Assembly: GCA_051955535.1 (NCBI GenBank)
Contig: JBQCGP010000024.1
Location: 1-64,000 of the forward strand
Reading direction: 5' to 3'
Length of the DNA stretch: 64,000 nucleotides
Source of the DNA: 13-2-20CM-68-14 sp051955535
Lineage (GTDB): Bacteria; Actinomycetota; Thermoleophilia; Gaiellales; Gaiellaceae
Below are positions 16,911-25,457 of the stretch, piece by piece. The notes below the pieces were generated by a model, which was given only the letters and a program-made list of their open reading frames with translations, was not told the DNA's origin and made no database searches. The position numbers and the translations under genes were made by a program. Positions within the stretch are counted from its first letter, which is position 1. Every line of letters starts with the position of its first letter.

Positions 16911-17879
16911 TTGCTCACGTTCGTCATCCGCCGCCTGATCGGGCTGATCGCGGTCATGTTCGTCCTGTCCATCCTCGTCTTCCTGCTCTTCTTCGAGACG
17001 CCGGGAGTCGATCCGGCGCGGCTGATGGCCGGGCGCAACCCGAGCCCTCAGACGATCGCGAATATCAAGCACGAGTTCGGGCTCGACCGGCCGCTGCCGG
17101 TGCGCTACGCGCTGATGATGAAGCGCATGTTCATCACCCGGGATCTGATCTCGTACGGCAGCCACACCAAGGTGATCCCGGAGATCATCAACGCGGCGCC
17201 GGTGACGTTCTCGCTCGTTTTCGGCGCCGCCATCATCTGGGTCGTCTTCTCGATCCTGTTCGGGCTGGCGGCCGCGGTCTTGCGCGGGACGATCTGGGAC
17301 CCACTCCTGATGGTCCTGGCCTTGATCGGAATCTCGATGCCGGTCTTCTGGCTCGGTGAGATCGTCAACCTGTTCACGCAGAGCCGCTGGCACAACGTCT
17401 TCCTGTTCAGTTGGGTGCCACCGCTCGGCTACACGCCGCTGACGCAGGACCCGCTCAAGTGGTTCGAGGGGCTCGTCTTCCCCTGGCTGACGCTGTCCAT
17501 CCTCTACGTCGGCTTCTACGCCCGGGTACTGCGCGCGAACCTGATCGAGACCGAGAACGAGGACTACATCCGCACCGCGCGGTCGAAGGGAATCTCTGAG
17601 CGGCGCGTGCTGGTCAAGCACAACCTGCGCACGTCGATGATCGCCTTCGTGAGCCTCTTCGGCCTCGACTTCGGGATCCTCGTGGCCGGCGGCGCCCTGC
17701 TGACCGAGGTCGTCTTCGGGCTGCCGGGCGTCGGCCTCCTCACCTACAACTCGCTGACTTCGCTCGACCTGCCGGTGATCATGACGACCGTGATCTACGG
17801 CGCCTTCTTCATCACCCTCGCGAGTGCGCTCGTCGACCTGCTCTACGCCTGGCTCGACCCACGCGTCCGCCCGACGTAG
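16911..17879 (+). CDS. Peptide ABC transporter permease, DppB type
   Basis: Membrane subunit of 322 residues starting with TTG at 16911, three bases after the previous stop. The first helix reads FVIRRLIGLIAVMFVLSILV. The characteristic periplasmic region contains DPARLMAGRNPSPQTI, and the coupling loop is RTARSKGISERRVLVKHNLR. The C-terminal LLYAWLDPRVRP is typical of DppB. It forms the channel with the preceding permease. Confidence 0.93.
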   Translation: MLTFVIRRLIGLIAVMFVLSILVFLLFFETPGVDPARLMAGRNPSPQTIANIKHEFGLDRPLPVRYALMMKRMFITRDLISYGSHTKVIPEIINAAPVTFSLVFGAAIIWVVFSILFGLAAAVLRGTIWDPLLMVLALIGISMPVFWLGEIVNLFTQSRWHNVFLFSWVPPLGYTPLTQDPLKWFEGLVFPWLTLSILYVGFYARVLRANLIETENEDYIRTARSKGISERRVLVKHNLRTSMIAFVSLFGLDFGILVAGGALLTEVVFGLPGVGLLTYNSLTSLDLPVIMTTVIYGAFFITLASALVDLLYAWLDPRVRPT

Positions 17880-17891
17880 GGTGGGCCGCTA

Positions 17892-18923
17892 GTGCCCGCC
17901 GAGCCCCTCCTCGAGGTCAAGGACCTGCACGTCTCCTTCCGGACCGAGGATGGGATCGTTCGCGCCGTCGACGGCGTCTCGTTCACGGTGGGCGAGGGCG
18001 AGGTGGTCGGGATCGTCGGCGAGTCCGGGTCGGGGAAGAGCGTGACGATGATGTCCGTGATGAGGCTGATCGCCGACCCGAACGTGATGTACACGGGCGA
18101 GATCGTCTACAAGGGCCGCAACCTGATGGCTCTCTCACGCGACGCGATGCGGGAGGTGCGCGGCGAGGAGATCTCCATGATCTTCCAGGACCCGATGACC
18201 TCGCTGAACCCCGTCTACAACGTCGGGTGGCAGATCGAGGAGCAGCTCAACGAGCACTACAGCCTGCGCAAGGGCCAGGCACGGCAGCGCGCGGTCGAGC
18301 TGCTCAGGCAGGTCGGGATTCCGAACGCCGAACAGCGTGTCGACAACTACCCGCATGAGTTCTCGGGCGGGATGCGGCAGCGGGTGATGATCGCGCTAGC
18401 ACTCTCGTGCAACCCCGACCTGCTGATCGCCGACGAGCCGACGACCGCGCTCGACGTGACGATCCAGGCTCAGATCCTGGAGCTGGTCAAGAACCTCAAG
18501 CGCGACTTCGGCTCGGCGGTCGTTCTGATCACTCACGACCTCGGCGTTGTCGCCGACATCGCAGACCGGATCCTCGTCATGTACGCCGGCCGGATCGTCG
18601 AGGAGGGGAACAAGGAGCAGATCTTCTACGACCCGCAGCACCCGTATACGTGGGGGCTGCTCGGGTCGATCGCGCGCCTCGACCGGCCGCGGCCGCGCCG
18701 CCTGACTGCGATCGCGGGACAACCGCCGTCCTTGATCAACCGGCCGAGGGGCTGCGCCTTCCGGCCACGCTGTCCGCAGGCGTTCGAGCGTTGCAGCGTC
18801 GACGATCCGCTGCTGACCGACAAGGTCGGTGAGGGGCACCTCGATGCCTGCTTCCTCTCCGTCGAGGACAAGCGCGCGCGCCGCGACGCGACGATCAACC
18901 CGGAATTCGCGGAGATGGCGTGA
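17892..18923 (+). CDS. Peptide ABC transporter ATP-binding protein, DppD type
   Basis: An ATPase subunit of 343 residues starting at GTG 17892. Walker A is GESGSGKSVT, signature EFSGGMRQRVMIA, Walker B LLIADEPTTALD. The C-terminal extension has four cysteines (GCAFRPRC, ERCSV, DACFL), the arrangement proposed to bind an iron-sulfur cluster in DppD-like proteins. The stop TGA overlaps a GTG (GTGA), the original coupling to the next ATPase; that next gene has been displaced by an inserted repeat. Confidence 0.93.
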   Translation: MPAEPLLEVKDLHVSFRTEDGIVRAVDGVSFTVGEGEVVGIVGESGSGKSVTMMSVMRLIADPNVMYTGEIVYKGRNLMALSRDAMREVRGEEISMIFQDPMTSLNPVYNVGWQIEEQLNEHYSLRKGQARQRAVELLRQVGIPNAEQRVDNYPHEFSGGMRQRVMIALALSCNPDLLIADEPTTALDVTIQAQILELVKNLKRDFGSAVVLITHDLGVVADIADRILVMYAGRIVEEGNKEQIFYDPQHPYTWGLLGSIARLDRPRPRRLTAIAGQPPSLINRPRGCAFRPRCPQAFERCSVDDPLLTDKVGEGHLDACFLSVEDKRARRDATINPEFAEMA

Positions 18924-19069
18924 GCTCTGAGAACGGCGGCGCTCTGCTCTCTGCAGAGCATGTCGCTGAGGCGTCGACTCGGCGACGCCGTTCAGAGGCC
19001 GTGCGGGCTTTGCCCGTGCGGCCGTCTAAATCCCGTTTGGCCGCGATCGCGAGGTGCGCTGCACTGTGA
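18920..19069 (+). pseudogene. Displaced 5' end of the DppF-type gene, now a 49-codon bridging reading frame
   Basis: GTG at 18920 overlaps the previous stop as GTGA and encodes VSSENGGALLSAEHV. This is a diverged copy of the true protein start VNSPNGSTLLSAEHV at 19066. After codon 17 the frame enters the two-hairpin repeat, remains open through it, and stops at TGA 19067-19069, which overlaps the new GTG start as another GTGA. It may work as a leader peptide that keeps ribosomes moving to the second ATPase. Whether it is translated is inference. Confidence 0.6.
18968..19035 (+). repeat. Two-hairpin repeat element, copy A
   Basis: Stem 1 GGCGTCG/CGACGCC (18970-18989). Stem 2 is GGCCG-CGGGC / GCCCG-CGGCC with a 2x2 internal loop and a TTT loop. 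The tail is GTCTAAATCCCG. It lies inside the displaced start of the DppF-type gene. Confidence 0.8.
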
Positions 19070-20178
19070 ACTCCCCAAACGGTTCGACCCTCCTCTCCGC
19101 AGAACACGTGGTCAAATACTTCCCGATCAAGCGGGGCATCCTCCTCGAGCGAGAGGTCGCGCGCGTGCATGCGGTCGACGATGTCTCGTTGGAGGTCCGG
19201 GAGGGAGAGACGCTCGGGCTCGTCGGCGAGTCCGGCTGCGGCAAGACCACGCTCGGGCGCTGCTTCGTCCGCCTGCTGCCCCTGACCGACGGCCGGATCA
19301 CGTTCGCCGGCCAGGACATCTCGAACCTTTCGAAGCGCGATCTCCGCCCGCTGCGGCGCGAGCTGCAGATCGTCTTCCAGGATCCCTACGCGTCGCTGAA
19401 CCCGCGCAAGCGGGTTGGCCAGATCATCGGCTCGCCGCTCGAGATCCACGGGATCGGCGACCGCCGCGAGCGAAAGCGTCAGGTGCAGGAGCTGCTCGAG
19501 AAGGTCGGGCTCTCGCCGGAGCACTACAACCGGTTCCCCCACGAGTTCTCGGGTGGGCAGCGGCAGCGGATCGGCGTCGCGCGCGCCCTGGCGCTGCGCC
19601 CGAAGCTCGTGGTCGCCGATGAGCCGGTCTCGGCGCTCGACGTCTCCATCCAGGCCCAGGTGATCAACCTGCTCGCCGACCTGCAGGAGGAGTTCGACCT
19701 CACCTACGTCTTCATCGCGCACGACCTCGGCGTCGTCCGGCACGTTTCCGACCGGATCGCGGTCATGTACCTCGGCAAGATCGTCGAGATCTCCCCGGCG
19801 GAGGAGCTCTACGAGCGGCCGATCATGCCCTACACCGAGGCGCTGCTCTCGGCGGTGCCGATCCCGGACCCTCGCGAGTCCGAGGCGAGGGAGCGGATCG
19901 TCCTCGAGGGGGACGTGCCGAGCCCGATCCGCCCGCCCTCGGGGTGCCGCTTCCATCCGCGCTGCCGCTACGCGACCGACGTCTGCACGCAGATCGAGCC
20001 GCCGCTCGTCGACTACGGCAACGGCCATCTGGCTGCCTGTCACCACCCGTTGAACGTCGACAAGGAGACACTCGAGCGGGCGAGAGTCGATCAGCGCCAC
20101 ACTCCCGCGCGGGCCCAGGAGGAAGCCGTTCCAGAAGAGCCGGCGACAGCGGCCACGAAGCCGCCCGGCCGGGATTAG
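19066..20178 (+). CDS. Peptide ABC transporter ATP-binding protein, DppF type
   Basis: Second ATPase of the second transporter, 370 residues from GTG 19066. This start overlaps the stop of the bridging frame as GTGA; GTG 19054 in the same frame is an alternative. Motifs are GESGCGKTTL, EFSGGQRQRIGVARAL and LVVADEPVSALD, and four C-terminal cysteines (GCRFHPRC, DVCTQ, AACHH). It ends with a charged tail of about 45 residues rich in Glu, Ala and Pro beyond the normal family end. The 200 bases downstream hold no gene; a weak ATTGGACT/AGTCCGAT hairpin is there. Confidence 0.93.
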   Translation: MNSPNGSTLLSAEHVVKYFPIKRGILLEREVARVHAVDDVSLEVREGETLGLVGESGCGKTTLGRCFVRLLPLTDGRITFAGQDISNLSKRDLRPLRRELQIVFQDPYASLNPRKRVGQIIGSPLEIHGIGDRRERKRQVQELLEKVGLSPEHYNRFPHEFSGGQRQRIGVARALALRPKLVVADEPVSALDVSIQAQVINLLADLQEEFDLTYVFIAHDLGVVRHVSDRIAVMYLGKIVEISPAEELYERPIMPYTEALLSAVPIPDPRESEARERIVLEGDVPSPIRPPSGCRFHPRCRYATDVCTQIEPPLVDYGNGHLAACHHPLNVDKETLERARVDQRHTPARAQEEAVPEEPATAATKPPGRD

Positions 20179-20378
20179 CCGAATGTCGAGCCGGATTGGA
20201 CTTGAGCCAAGCGCAGTCCGATTGATCGATTCGCTGCCCGGGTTCCGCACGCGTTTCTACCGGTTGCTCGCCCTCCAGCTGGCGCACCGCCTTCGAGCCG
20301 CGAACGGCTTCTCGCCGTCCTTGGGCATCTGACGCGAAGAGGCGTGCCAGACCGGCGCTTGGGGCATCATCCCTGCCC

Positions 20379-21524
20379 ATGAAGGTAGGGATCGTCGTCC
20401 CGTACTCGTGGTCGTTCTGGGGCGGTGTACCCGAGCACGCAGAGCACCAGGCCCGTGCTCTGGAGCGGCTCGGTGTCGATTCGAGGATCGTGATCGGACA
20501 CGACCCTCCCGGGCGGCTTACGAACTACCTGCACCCTCGGCGCGGGCGGCACGAGCGTCCACCCGAACACGTGATCCCGGTGGGCCGTTCGGTGATCGTT
20601 CCGGCAAACGGCGCGCTGCCGAACATCGTCCTGAGCCCGAGGGCGATCTTCAGGATCAGGCAGCTCCTGGAGCGGGAGCGCTTCGACGTCGTCCACGTGC
20701 ACGAGCCGATGACCCCTGCGATCGGGGTCGTGACGCTGGCCTTCGCACGGGTGCCTCTCGTCGCGACGTTCCATGCCTCCGGGGAGCTGAGCTGGATGAA
20801 GGCAGCGGCCCCAATGTGGGGCTTCCTCGGCGAGCGGCTCGACCACCGGATCGCGGTCTCGGGCGACGCCGCCGAGTCTGCGCGTCGCTACCTGCCTGGG
20901 GACTACGAGGTGATCCCGAACGGGGTCGCGCTCCCGGAGGAGGCCGCGCCGGGCGGCCGTCAGAACAGGGTCGTCTTCATCGGTCGCCACGAGCCGCGCA
21001 AGGGCTTGCAGGTGCTCTTGCGCGCCTGGCCCGAGATCCGGCAGGAGACCGGTGCGCGGCTGCGCGTGCTCGGCGCCGATCCGCTCCAGGTTCGGCTGCT
21101 GCTCACGCGCGTGCGTGTCTCGGACGACGGTATCGACGCCCTGGGCTTCGTCTCCGAGGAGGAACGCACGCGGGAGCTGCTCGAGGCGAAGGCGTTCGTC
21201 GCGCCTTCGCTCGGTGGCGAGAGCTTCGGGATGGTTCTGACCGAGGCCTTCGCGTGTGCGGCGCCGGTCGTGGCCTCCGACATCTCGGGATATCGTGATG
21301 TCATGACGCCGGAGACGGGCGTGCTCGTGCCGCCGGACGACCCGCGCTCGCTAGCAGAGGCGACGATTGCGCTGCTCGCCGACGAGTCGCGCCGGCTGCA
21401 GCTGGCTGCCGGGGCGCGGCGGCGCGCCCGCGCCTACTCGTGGGACGACATCGGCCGTCGCCTGCTTGGGATTTACGAGCCCCTCGCAGCCGACAGGCCT
21501 GCGGCACTCGCCGCGGCGGGGTGA
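20379..21524 (+). CDS. PimA-like GT4 glycosyltransferase
   Basis: A 381-residue family 4 glycosyltransferase, probably a mannosyltransferase acting on phosphatidylinositol or another lipid at the inner membrane face. The N-terminal MKVGIVVPYSWSFWGGVPEH matches PimA-type enzymes. DVVHVHEPMTP, VIPNGV and FIGRHEPRKGL follow, then the nucleotide-sugar EX7E motif ESFGMVLTE. The next gene starts inside its stop (GTGA), linking it to a polytopic membrane protein. The exact acceptor is not shown by sequence. Confidence 0.85.
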   Translation: MKVGIVVPYSWSFWGGVPEHAEHQARALERLGVDSRIVIGHDPPGRLTNYLHPRRGRHERPPEHVIPVGRSVIVPANGALPNIVLSPRAIFRIRQLLERERFDVVHVHEPMTPAIGVVTLAFARVPLVATFHASGELSWMKAAAPMWGFLGERLDHRIAVSGDAAESARRYLPGDYEVIPNGVALPEEAAPGGRQNRVVFIGRHEPRKGLQVLLRAWPEIRQETGARLRVLGADPLQVRLLLTRVRVSDDGIDALGFVSEEERTRELLEAKAFVAPSLGGESFGMVLTEAFACAAPVVASDISGYRDVMTPETGVLVPPDDPRSLAEATIALLADESRRLQLAAGARRRARAYSWDDIGRRLLGIYEPLAADRPAALAAAG

Positions 21525-22576
21525 GGCTCCGAAAGCTCAGCCGGAGCCGTTCGCTGCGGATCCTCGTCGTCCTGGCCGTCGCGGCGGGGGTCGGCGCCCT
21601 CGTCTGGTGGCGCGGGCCCGACTGGGGGGCGGTCGGGGACGCGTTCACGATCGTCCGGTGGCAGTGGGTGGTCCTCGCCATCGCGCTCAACCTCGTCTCG
21701 GTGCTCGTCCGTGCGGTGGCGTGGTCGATCGTCATCAATCAGGCGATGCCGCCGCCACACCCTCGTTTCCGCCTCGTCTTCTCGGCCTTCTCGGTTGGGC
21801 TGTTCGCCAACGCTGTACTGCCCGGGCGGATCGGCGAGTTGGCGCGGGTCGGCGTCCTCACCCGGAAGCTGGGGCGGACCGGAGCCTGGGCGGCGCTGAT
21901 CGGAACCGTCTTCGCCCATCGGCTTTTTGACCTCGTCCCGTCCCTGCTGCTGGTCACCTACGCGCTCGCGACCGCGAAGGTGCCGCACTGGGCCTACACG
22001 AGCGTGGCGATCGTACTCGGCGTTGGCTTCGCCCTGTTCGCGTTCGCCGTCGCGAGCGCTCGGCGGCACCACCAGCCCGTCCTCGACGAGCTCGGGCGGG
22101 CGCGGCGTCTGCTCGTGATGGCGCGCCAGGGGCTCGGCGTTCTGCACTCGCCATTGGCGGCGGTCGGCGCCGCGTTCTTCCAGTGCGTTGGCTGGTTCTG
22201 CCAGTTGCTCGCTGTCTTCTGCGCGATGCGTGCGTTCCACATCTACGCAGGGCTCCCGGCCGCGGCGCTCGTGCTCGTTCTCGTCAACGTCGCGACGATC
22301 TTTCCGCTCTGGCCCGGCAACGTCGGGCTGGTGCAGGCCGCGGTCGCCCTGCCGCTGATCGCCTACGGCGTCGCGAAAGCGCGCGGTATCGCGTTCGGCT
22401 TCGGCCTTCAGGCGATCGAGGCGTCGGTCGGCGTCGGCGTGGGGATGCTCTTCCTGGCTCGGGAAGGGCTTTCGTTCGCGATGTTGCGCGTGATGCCGGG
22501 GGCGGAGGCGGTCGAGGTCCCGGAGGAAGAAGAGGTTCCGGCCCCCGAGCGTGCGCGCGCTCGCATCCCCGGCTAG
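21521..22576 (+). CDS. Lysylphosphatidylglycerol synthase transmembrane-region-like protein
   Basis: A 351-residue polytopic membrane protein of the UPF0104/LPG-synthase TM family, with about eight helices. The family segments ANAVLPGRIGELARVGVL and FPLWPGNVGLVQAAV are present. The GTG start overlaps the glycosyltransferase stop. There is no catalytic aminoacyl-transfer domain, so a flippase or lipid-handling role is more likely than synthesis of lysyl-lipid. The C-terminal tail is acidic then basic (VPEEEEVPAPERARARIPG) and overlaps the next gene by 26 bases. Confidence 0.8.
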   Translation: MRLRKLSRSRSLRILVVLAVAAGVGALVWWRGPDWGAVGDAFTIVRWQWVVLAIALNLVSVLVRAVAWSIVINQAMPPPHPRFRLVFSAFSVGLFANAVLPGRIGELARVGVLTRKLGRTGAWAALIGTVFAHRLFDLVPSLLLVTYALATAKVPHWAYTSVAIVLGVGFALFAFAVASARRHHQPVLDELGRARRLLVMARQGLGVLHSPLAAVGAAFFQCVGWFCQLLAVFCAMRAFHIYAGLPAAALVLVLVNVATIFPLWPGNVGLVQAAVALPLIAYGVAKARGIAFGFGLQAIEASVGVGVGMLFLAREGLSFAMLRVMPGAEAVEVPEEEEVPAPERARARIPG

Positions 22577-23468
22577 CCTCAAGGGCGTTCTCTCGGCGCC
22601 CGAGGCGGCGGCGTTTCTGGCCGAAGGCCTGCGTGTCGGCGGCGCCGAGGCGGAGGAGCTACCGATCGCCGACGGCGGCGAGGGGACCGGCGAGGTGCTC
22701 GACGCGCGTGTCCTTGCCCGCGTGCGAGTGCCGGATGCGTTCGGTCGTGCGCGCGAGGCGCCGATCCGAGGCCTGGCGGATCGGTCCGCGCTCGTCGAGG
22801 CCGCCGACGTTATTCCGCTCGACCCGGCACGGCTCGATCCGTTCGCGGCCTCCAGCCGCGGGCTCGGGGAGTTGATCGCGCAGGTCGACGCCGAGAGGCT
22901 GCTCGTCTGTCTCGGCGGCACCGCCACGATGGACGGCGGCGCCGGCCTCCGCGAGGTGCTGCACGAGCTGCCCGCCCCGATGACCGTGCTCTGCGACACG
23001 CTCGCGCCGCTTCTGGATGCACCTCGGCTCTTTGGTCCGCAGAAGGGCGCCACGCCAGAGCAGGTCGCGCTGCTCGAGCGCCGACTCGCCGCGATGGAGG
23101 AGCTCGGGCCGTACGGGGAGCTTCCCGGTGCCGGCGCTGCGGGCGGCCTCGGCGCCGCGCTTGCCTCGCTCGGCGCGGAGCTGGTTCCGGGCGCGCAGGA
23201 GGTTCTGCGCCGCCTCGACTTCCGCGCCCGCGCCCGCGGGGCCGATCTCGTCGTCACCGGCGAAGGGACGGTCGACGAGACGACCGCGACGGGCAAGGCG
23301 CCCGGCGAGGCGCTGCGCACCTGCCGGGAGGAAGGCGTGCGATGCGTCGTCTTCGGCGGCCGCGTCGACGTCGACCTCGCGGGCGCGGACGTCGTCGCGC
23401 TGAGCGGCGATCCGGACCGAGCCGCAGAGGACCTACGCGAGCTCGGGCGGCGTCTAGGTCAGGCCTAG
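22551..23468 (+). CDS. Glycerate kinase (GarK/GlxK family)
   Basis: A 305-residue enzyme expected to phosphorylate glycerate. Family landmarks are the N-terminal ASPASLKGVLSAPEAA, IADGGEGTGEV, LGGTATMDGGAGL, GAGAAGGLGAAL and TGEGTVDETTATGKAP. It is about 60 residues shorter than most members, the missing parts being between landmarks, so the fold seems intact. The first motif normally reads APDSFKG; here Asp is Ala. The GTG start lies within the end of the membrane-protein gene. The stop overlaps the end of the convergent MFS gene by 15 bases. Confidence 0.85.
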   Translation: MRALASPASLKGVLSAPEAAAFLAEGLRVGGAEAEELPIADGGEGTGEVLDARVLARVRVPDAFGRAREAPIRGLADRSALVEAADVIPLDPARLDPFAASSRGLGELIAQVDAERLLVCLGGTATMDGGAGLREVLHELPAPMTVLCDTLAPLLDAPRLFGPQKGATPEQVALLERRLAAMEELGPYGELPGAGAAGGLGAALASLGAELVPGAQEVLRRLDFRARARGADLVVTGEGTVDETTATGKAPGEALRTCREEGVRCVVFGGRVDVDLAGADVVALSGDPDRAAEDLRELGRRLGQA

Positions 23469-25100
23469 GCGCGCGACCACGACCGTCTCCGCCGCCTCGG
23501 TGCTCGCGGCGTGGCCGGTGATGGCGCTCAGGAACGTATCGCGTTCCAGCGCGTAGAGCCGAGTCTCTCGCCGGGCCCGGGCAGTCGCCGTGCGCCGGAT
23601 GTCGCGCAGCAGCGCGATCTCGCCGAAGTGGTCGCCCGGCTCGAGCTCGTTCGCGACGCGGCCGTCGATCTCGATCTCCACCTCTCCGGCGTCGACGATG
23701 TAGAAGAGGTCGCCGTGGTCCCCCTGGCGGAAGACGATCTCGCCCGCCGGCACGACCACCGTCTGGAGGCTCGACGCGAGCAGCTCCACCGTCGGCGCCG
23801 GCAACGCCTCGAACATCTCGATCGCGCGCAGCCGAGCCAGCTGGGCCCGCGGAACAGTGACCGTGTCGTCGACGCGCGCGAGCATGCCCAAGAGCGGGAT
23901 CGTCACCACCGGGATGAAAGCGCCGGTGACGATCAGGGCTGCTCGGATGCCGAGCCAGCTGACCAGCATCGGCGCGACGATCGCGCCGATGCCGCTGGTC
24001 GCGAAGAAGGCGCTGTGGAGCACTCCGAAGACTCGCCCGAGCACCTCGTCCGGGACGGCGCGCTGCAAGAGCGTGAAGCCGGCCACGTCGACGAGTGTCA
24101 GAGCGAGACCGGCAACCCCGATGAGGACGAGTGCCGGCGCAACCTCAGGCCAGAGCCCGACGCCGAGGATCGGCGCGCCCCAGAACACGAGCGCGACGCC
24201 GAAGGTGAGCGCTAGGCGGCGAACCCCGACGAGCACGACCGCGACGACGCCGCCGATGAGCCCGCCGACGCCGAGCGCAGCGTTGAGGTAGCCGATGCCG
24301 GGCGAACCGAGCCCAAGCAGACGGATCGACGCGACGGCAGTCAGCACGACGAACGCGCCGTAGACGAGCGTCTGGCTTGCGAAGAGCCCGACGATCAGGC
24401 GCAGGCGCCAGTCGCCTCCGATCGTTCGAAAGCCCGCCAGTGCCTCGTCCCAGCGGCTCCCATGCGCCGCTGCGCGAGGCGGCTCGACCGCCTGCTTGCG
24501 GATCAGGAAAAGCATGAAGGAAGACCACAGGAAAGCGGCCGCGGTCAACGCGAAGACCGTCTCGACGTTCGAGACGGCGACGATGATGCCGCCGAGGGCA
24601 GGGCCGACGAAGTAGCCGACTGACTCGATCGTGCTCGCCGCGACGTTCGCGGCCGCGAGCTCCTCCGGCGACTCCGCGAGCGTCGGCAGCAGCGCCGCCT
24701 GGGCCGGCTGGTAGACCTGCGACACGAGGGTGACGACGATTGCGAGCAGGTAGACGATCACGGCCGGCCCGTCCAGAGCGATCACGACCGCGGCGAGAGC
24801 GAGTGCGGTCATCCGGGCGACGTCGGAGCCGACCATCACGCGCAGCCGCGGGAAGCGATCGCCGACCATGCCGCCGAACGGCGCCGCGATCGCCGCGGGG
24901 AACCAGCGGATCAGCCCGACGAGACCGACGGCGCCCGGGCCGCCGTGCGCGTACGCATAGATCATCAGCGCGACGACGTAGCCCCAGGTGCCGAGCGACG
25001 AGCCGATCCATGCAACCTGGAGGCGCCGGAGGCTCGGGTTGCGATAGATGCCCCGGAAAGCCCGGAAGGAGTCGAGGAGCTGGCGCCGCAAAGCCTGCAT
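23454..25100 (-). CDS. MFS transporter fused to a C-terminal cyclic-nucleotide-binding domain
   Basis: A 548-residue protein. Residues about 20-420 form a 12-helix major facilitator domain of the enterobactin-exporter-like type (GFILG-like helices, FGGMVGDRFPRLRVM between helices 2 and 3). Residues about 425-545 form a CAP-type cyclic-nucleotide-binding domain with FRQGDHGDLFYIV and GDHFGEIALLRDIRRTATA, which holds the phosphate-binding cassette. This suggests ligand-gated transport. It is convergent with the glycerate kinase gene. The substrate and the nucleotide are unknown. Confidence 0.88.
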   Translation of the reverse strand: MQALRRQLLDSFRAFRGIYRNPSLRRLQVAWIGSSLGTWGYVVALMIYAYAHGGPGAVGLVGLIRWFPAAIAAPFGGMVGDRFPRLRVMVGSDVARMTALALAAVVIALDGPAVIVYLLAIVVTLVSQVYQPAQAALLPTLAESPEELAAANVAASTIESVGYFVGPALGGIIVAVSNVETVFALTAAAFLWSSFMLFLIRKQAVEPPRAAAHGSRWDEALAGFRTIGGDWRLRLIVGLFASQTLVYGAFVVLTAVASIRLLGLGSPGIGYLNAALGVGGLIGGVVAVVLVGVRRLALTFGVALVFWGAPILGVGLWPEVAPALVLIGVAGLALTLVDVAGFTLLQRAVPDEVLGRVFGVLHSAFFATSGIGAIVAPMLVSWLGIRAALIVTGAFIPVVTIPLLGMLARVDDTVTVPRAQLARLRAIEMFEALPAPTVELLASSLQTVVVPAGEIVFRQGDHGDLFYIVDAGEVEIEIDGRVANELEPGDHFGEIALLRDIRRTATARARRETRLYALERDTFLSAITGHAASTEAAETVVVARLGLT

Positions 25101-25207
25101 TTGCCTAGGATCGCAAGGTCGATTGAGTTTTTGAAGCGGACGAGGGAAGATCCGGGGCAGAAAGCACGTCTAGTTGAACGTCAGCAAAGTTTCGGAAGGA
25201 GGACAAA

Positions 25208-25384
25208 ATGACTGACGAGCCACGTGAGGATCTGCAGCCAGAGGAGGAGGACGTCGAGGGTCACGCTCCGCCCCAGCCCGCACCGCCGACGGGTGAGAAG
25301 TTCGGCCGCGACGAGGACGACGATGTCGAGGCGCACAGCCCTCCGACTCCCGCCCCGCCGCTTCAGGCCCCTCCGACTCCTTAG
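25208..25384 (+). CDS. Tiny acidic, proline-rich protein with a duplicated motif
   Basis: A 58-residue protein: acidic start, then EDVEGHAPPQPAPP and DDVEAHSPPTPAPP separated by a TGEKFGRDED spacer. The ending is PPTP. It is not recognised. A strong ribosome-binding site (GGAAGGAGG, about seven bases before ATG) and a strong terminator directly after it indicate a real, monocistronic gene. There is no cysteine, signal peptide or membrane helix. The two near-identical modules suggest a disordered binding peptide or a modified-peptide precursor, but no modification enzyme is adjacent. Confidence 0.75.
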   Translation: MTDEPREDLQPEEEDVEGHAPPQPAPPTGEKFGRDEDDDVEAHSPPTPAPPLQAPPTP

Positions 25385-25403
25385 CAGCCAAACCGATTTG
25401 CAC

Positions 25404-25440
25404 CGCGTGGGCCGGGATCTCCCGGCCCGACGCGTTTTCT
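25404..25440 (+). terminator. Intrinsic terminator after the tiny proline-rich gene
   Basis: GGGCCGGG/CCCGGCCC with an ATCT loop, extended by an outer CGCGT/ACGCG stem, is followed by TTTTCT. It is one of the two best Rho-independent terminators in the window. Confidence 0.85.
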
Positions 25441-25457
25441 AGGCTTCGGCTTCTCTT

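Noticed and set aside
20195..20222. Hairpin ATTGGACT/AGTCCGAT after the second ABC operon
   Set aside because: Short stem with a mismatch, 12-base loop and no T-run; not strong enough to call a terminator.
16266..20250. Two 451-codon minus-strand frames (16266-17621 and 18895-20250)
   Set aside because: They lie wholly opposite the ABC transporter genes and have shadow-like composition rich in Arg, Asp and Glu with no domain.
22551..23468. Glycerate kinase as a pseudogene because it is about 60 residues short
   Set aside because: All main motifs are present in order and the frame is unbroken; a compact form is more likely.
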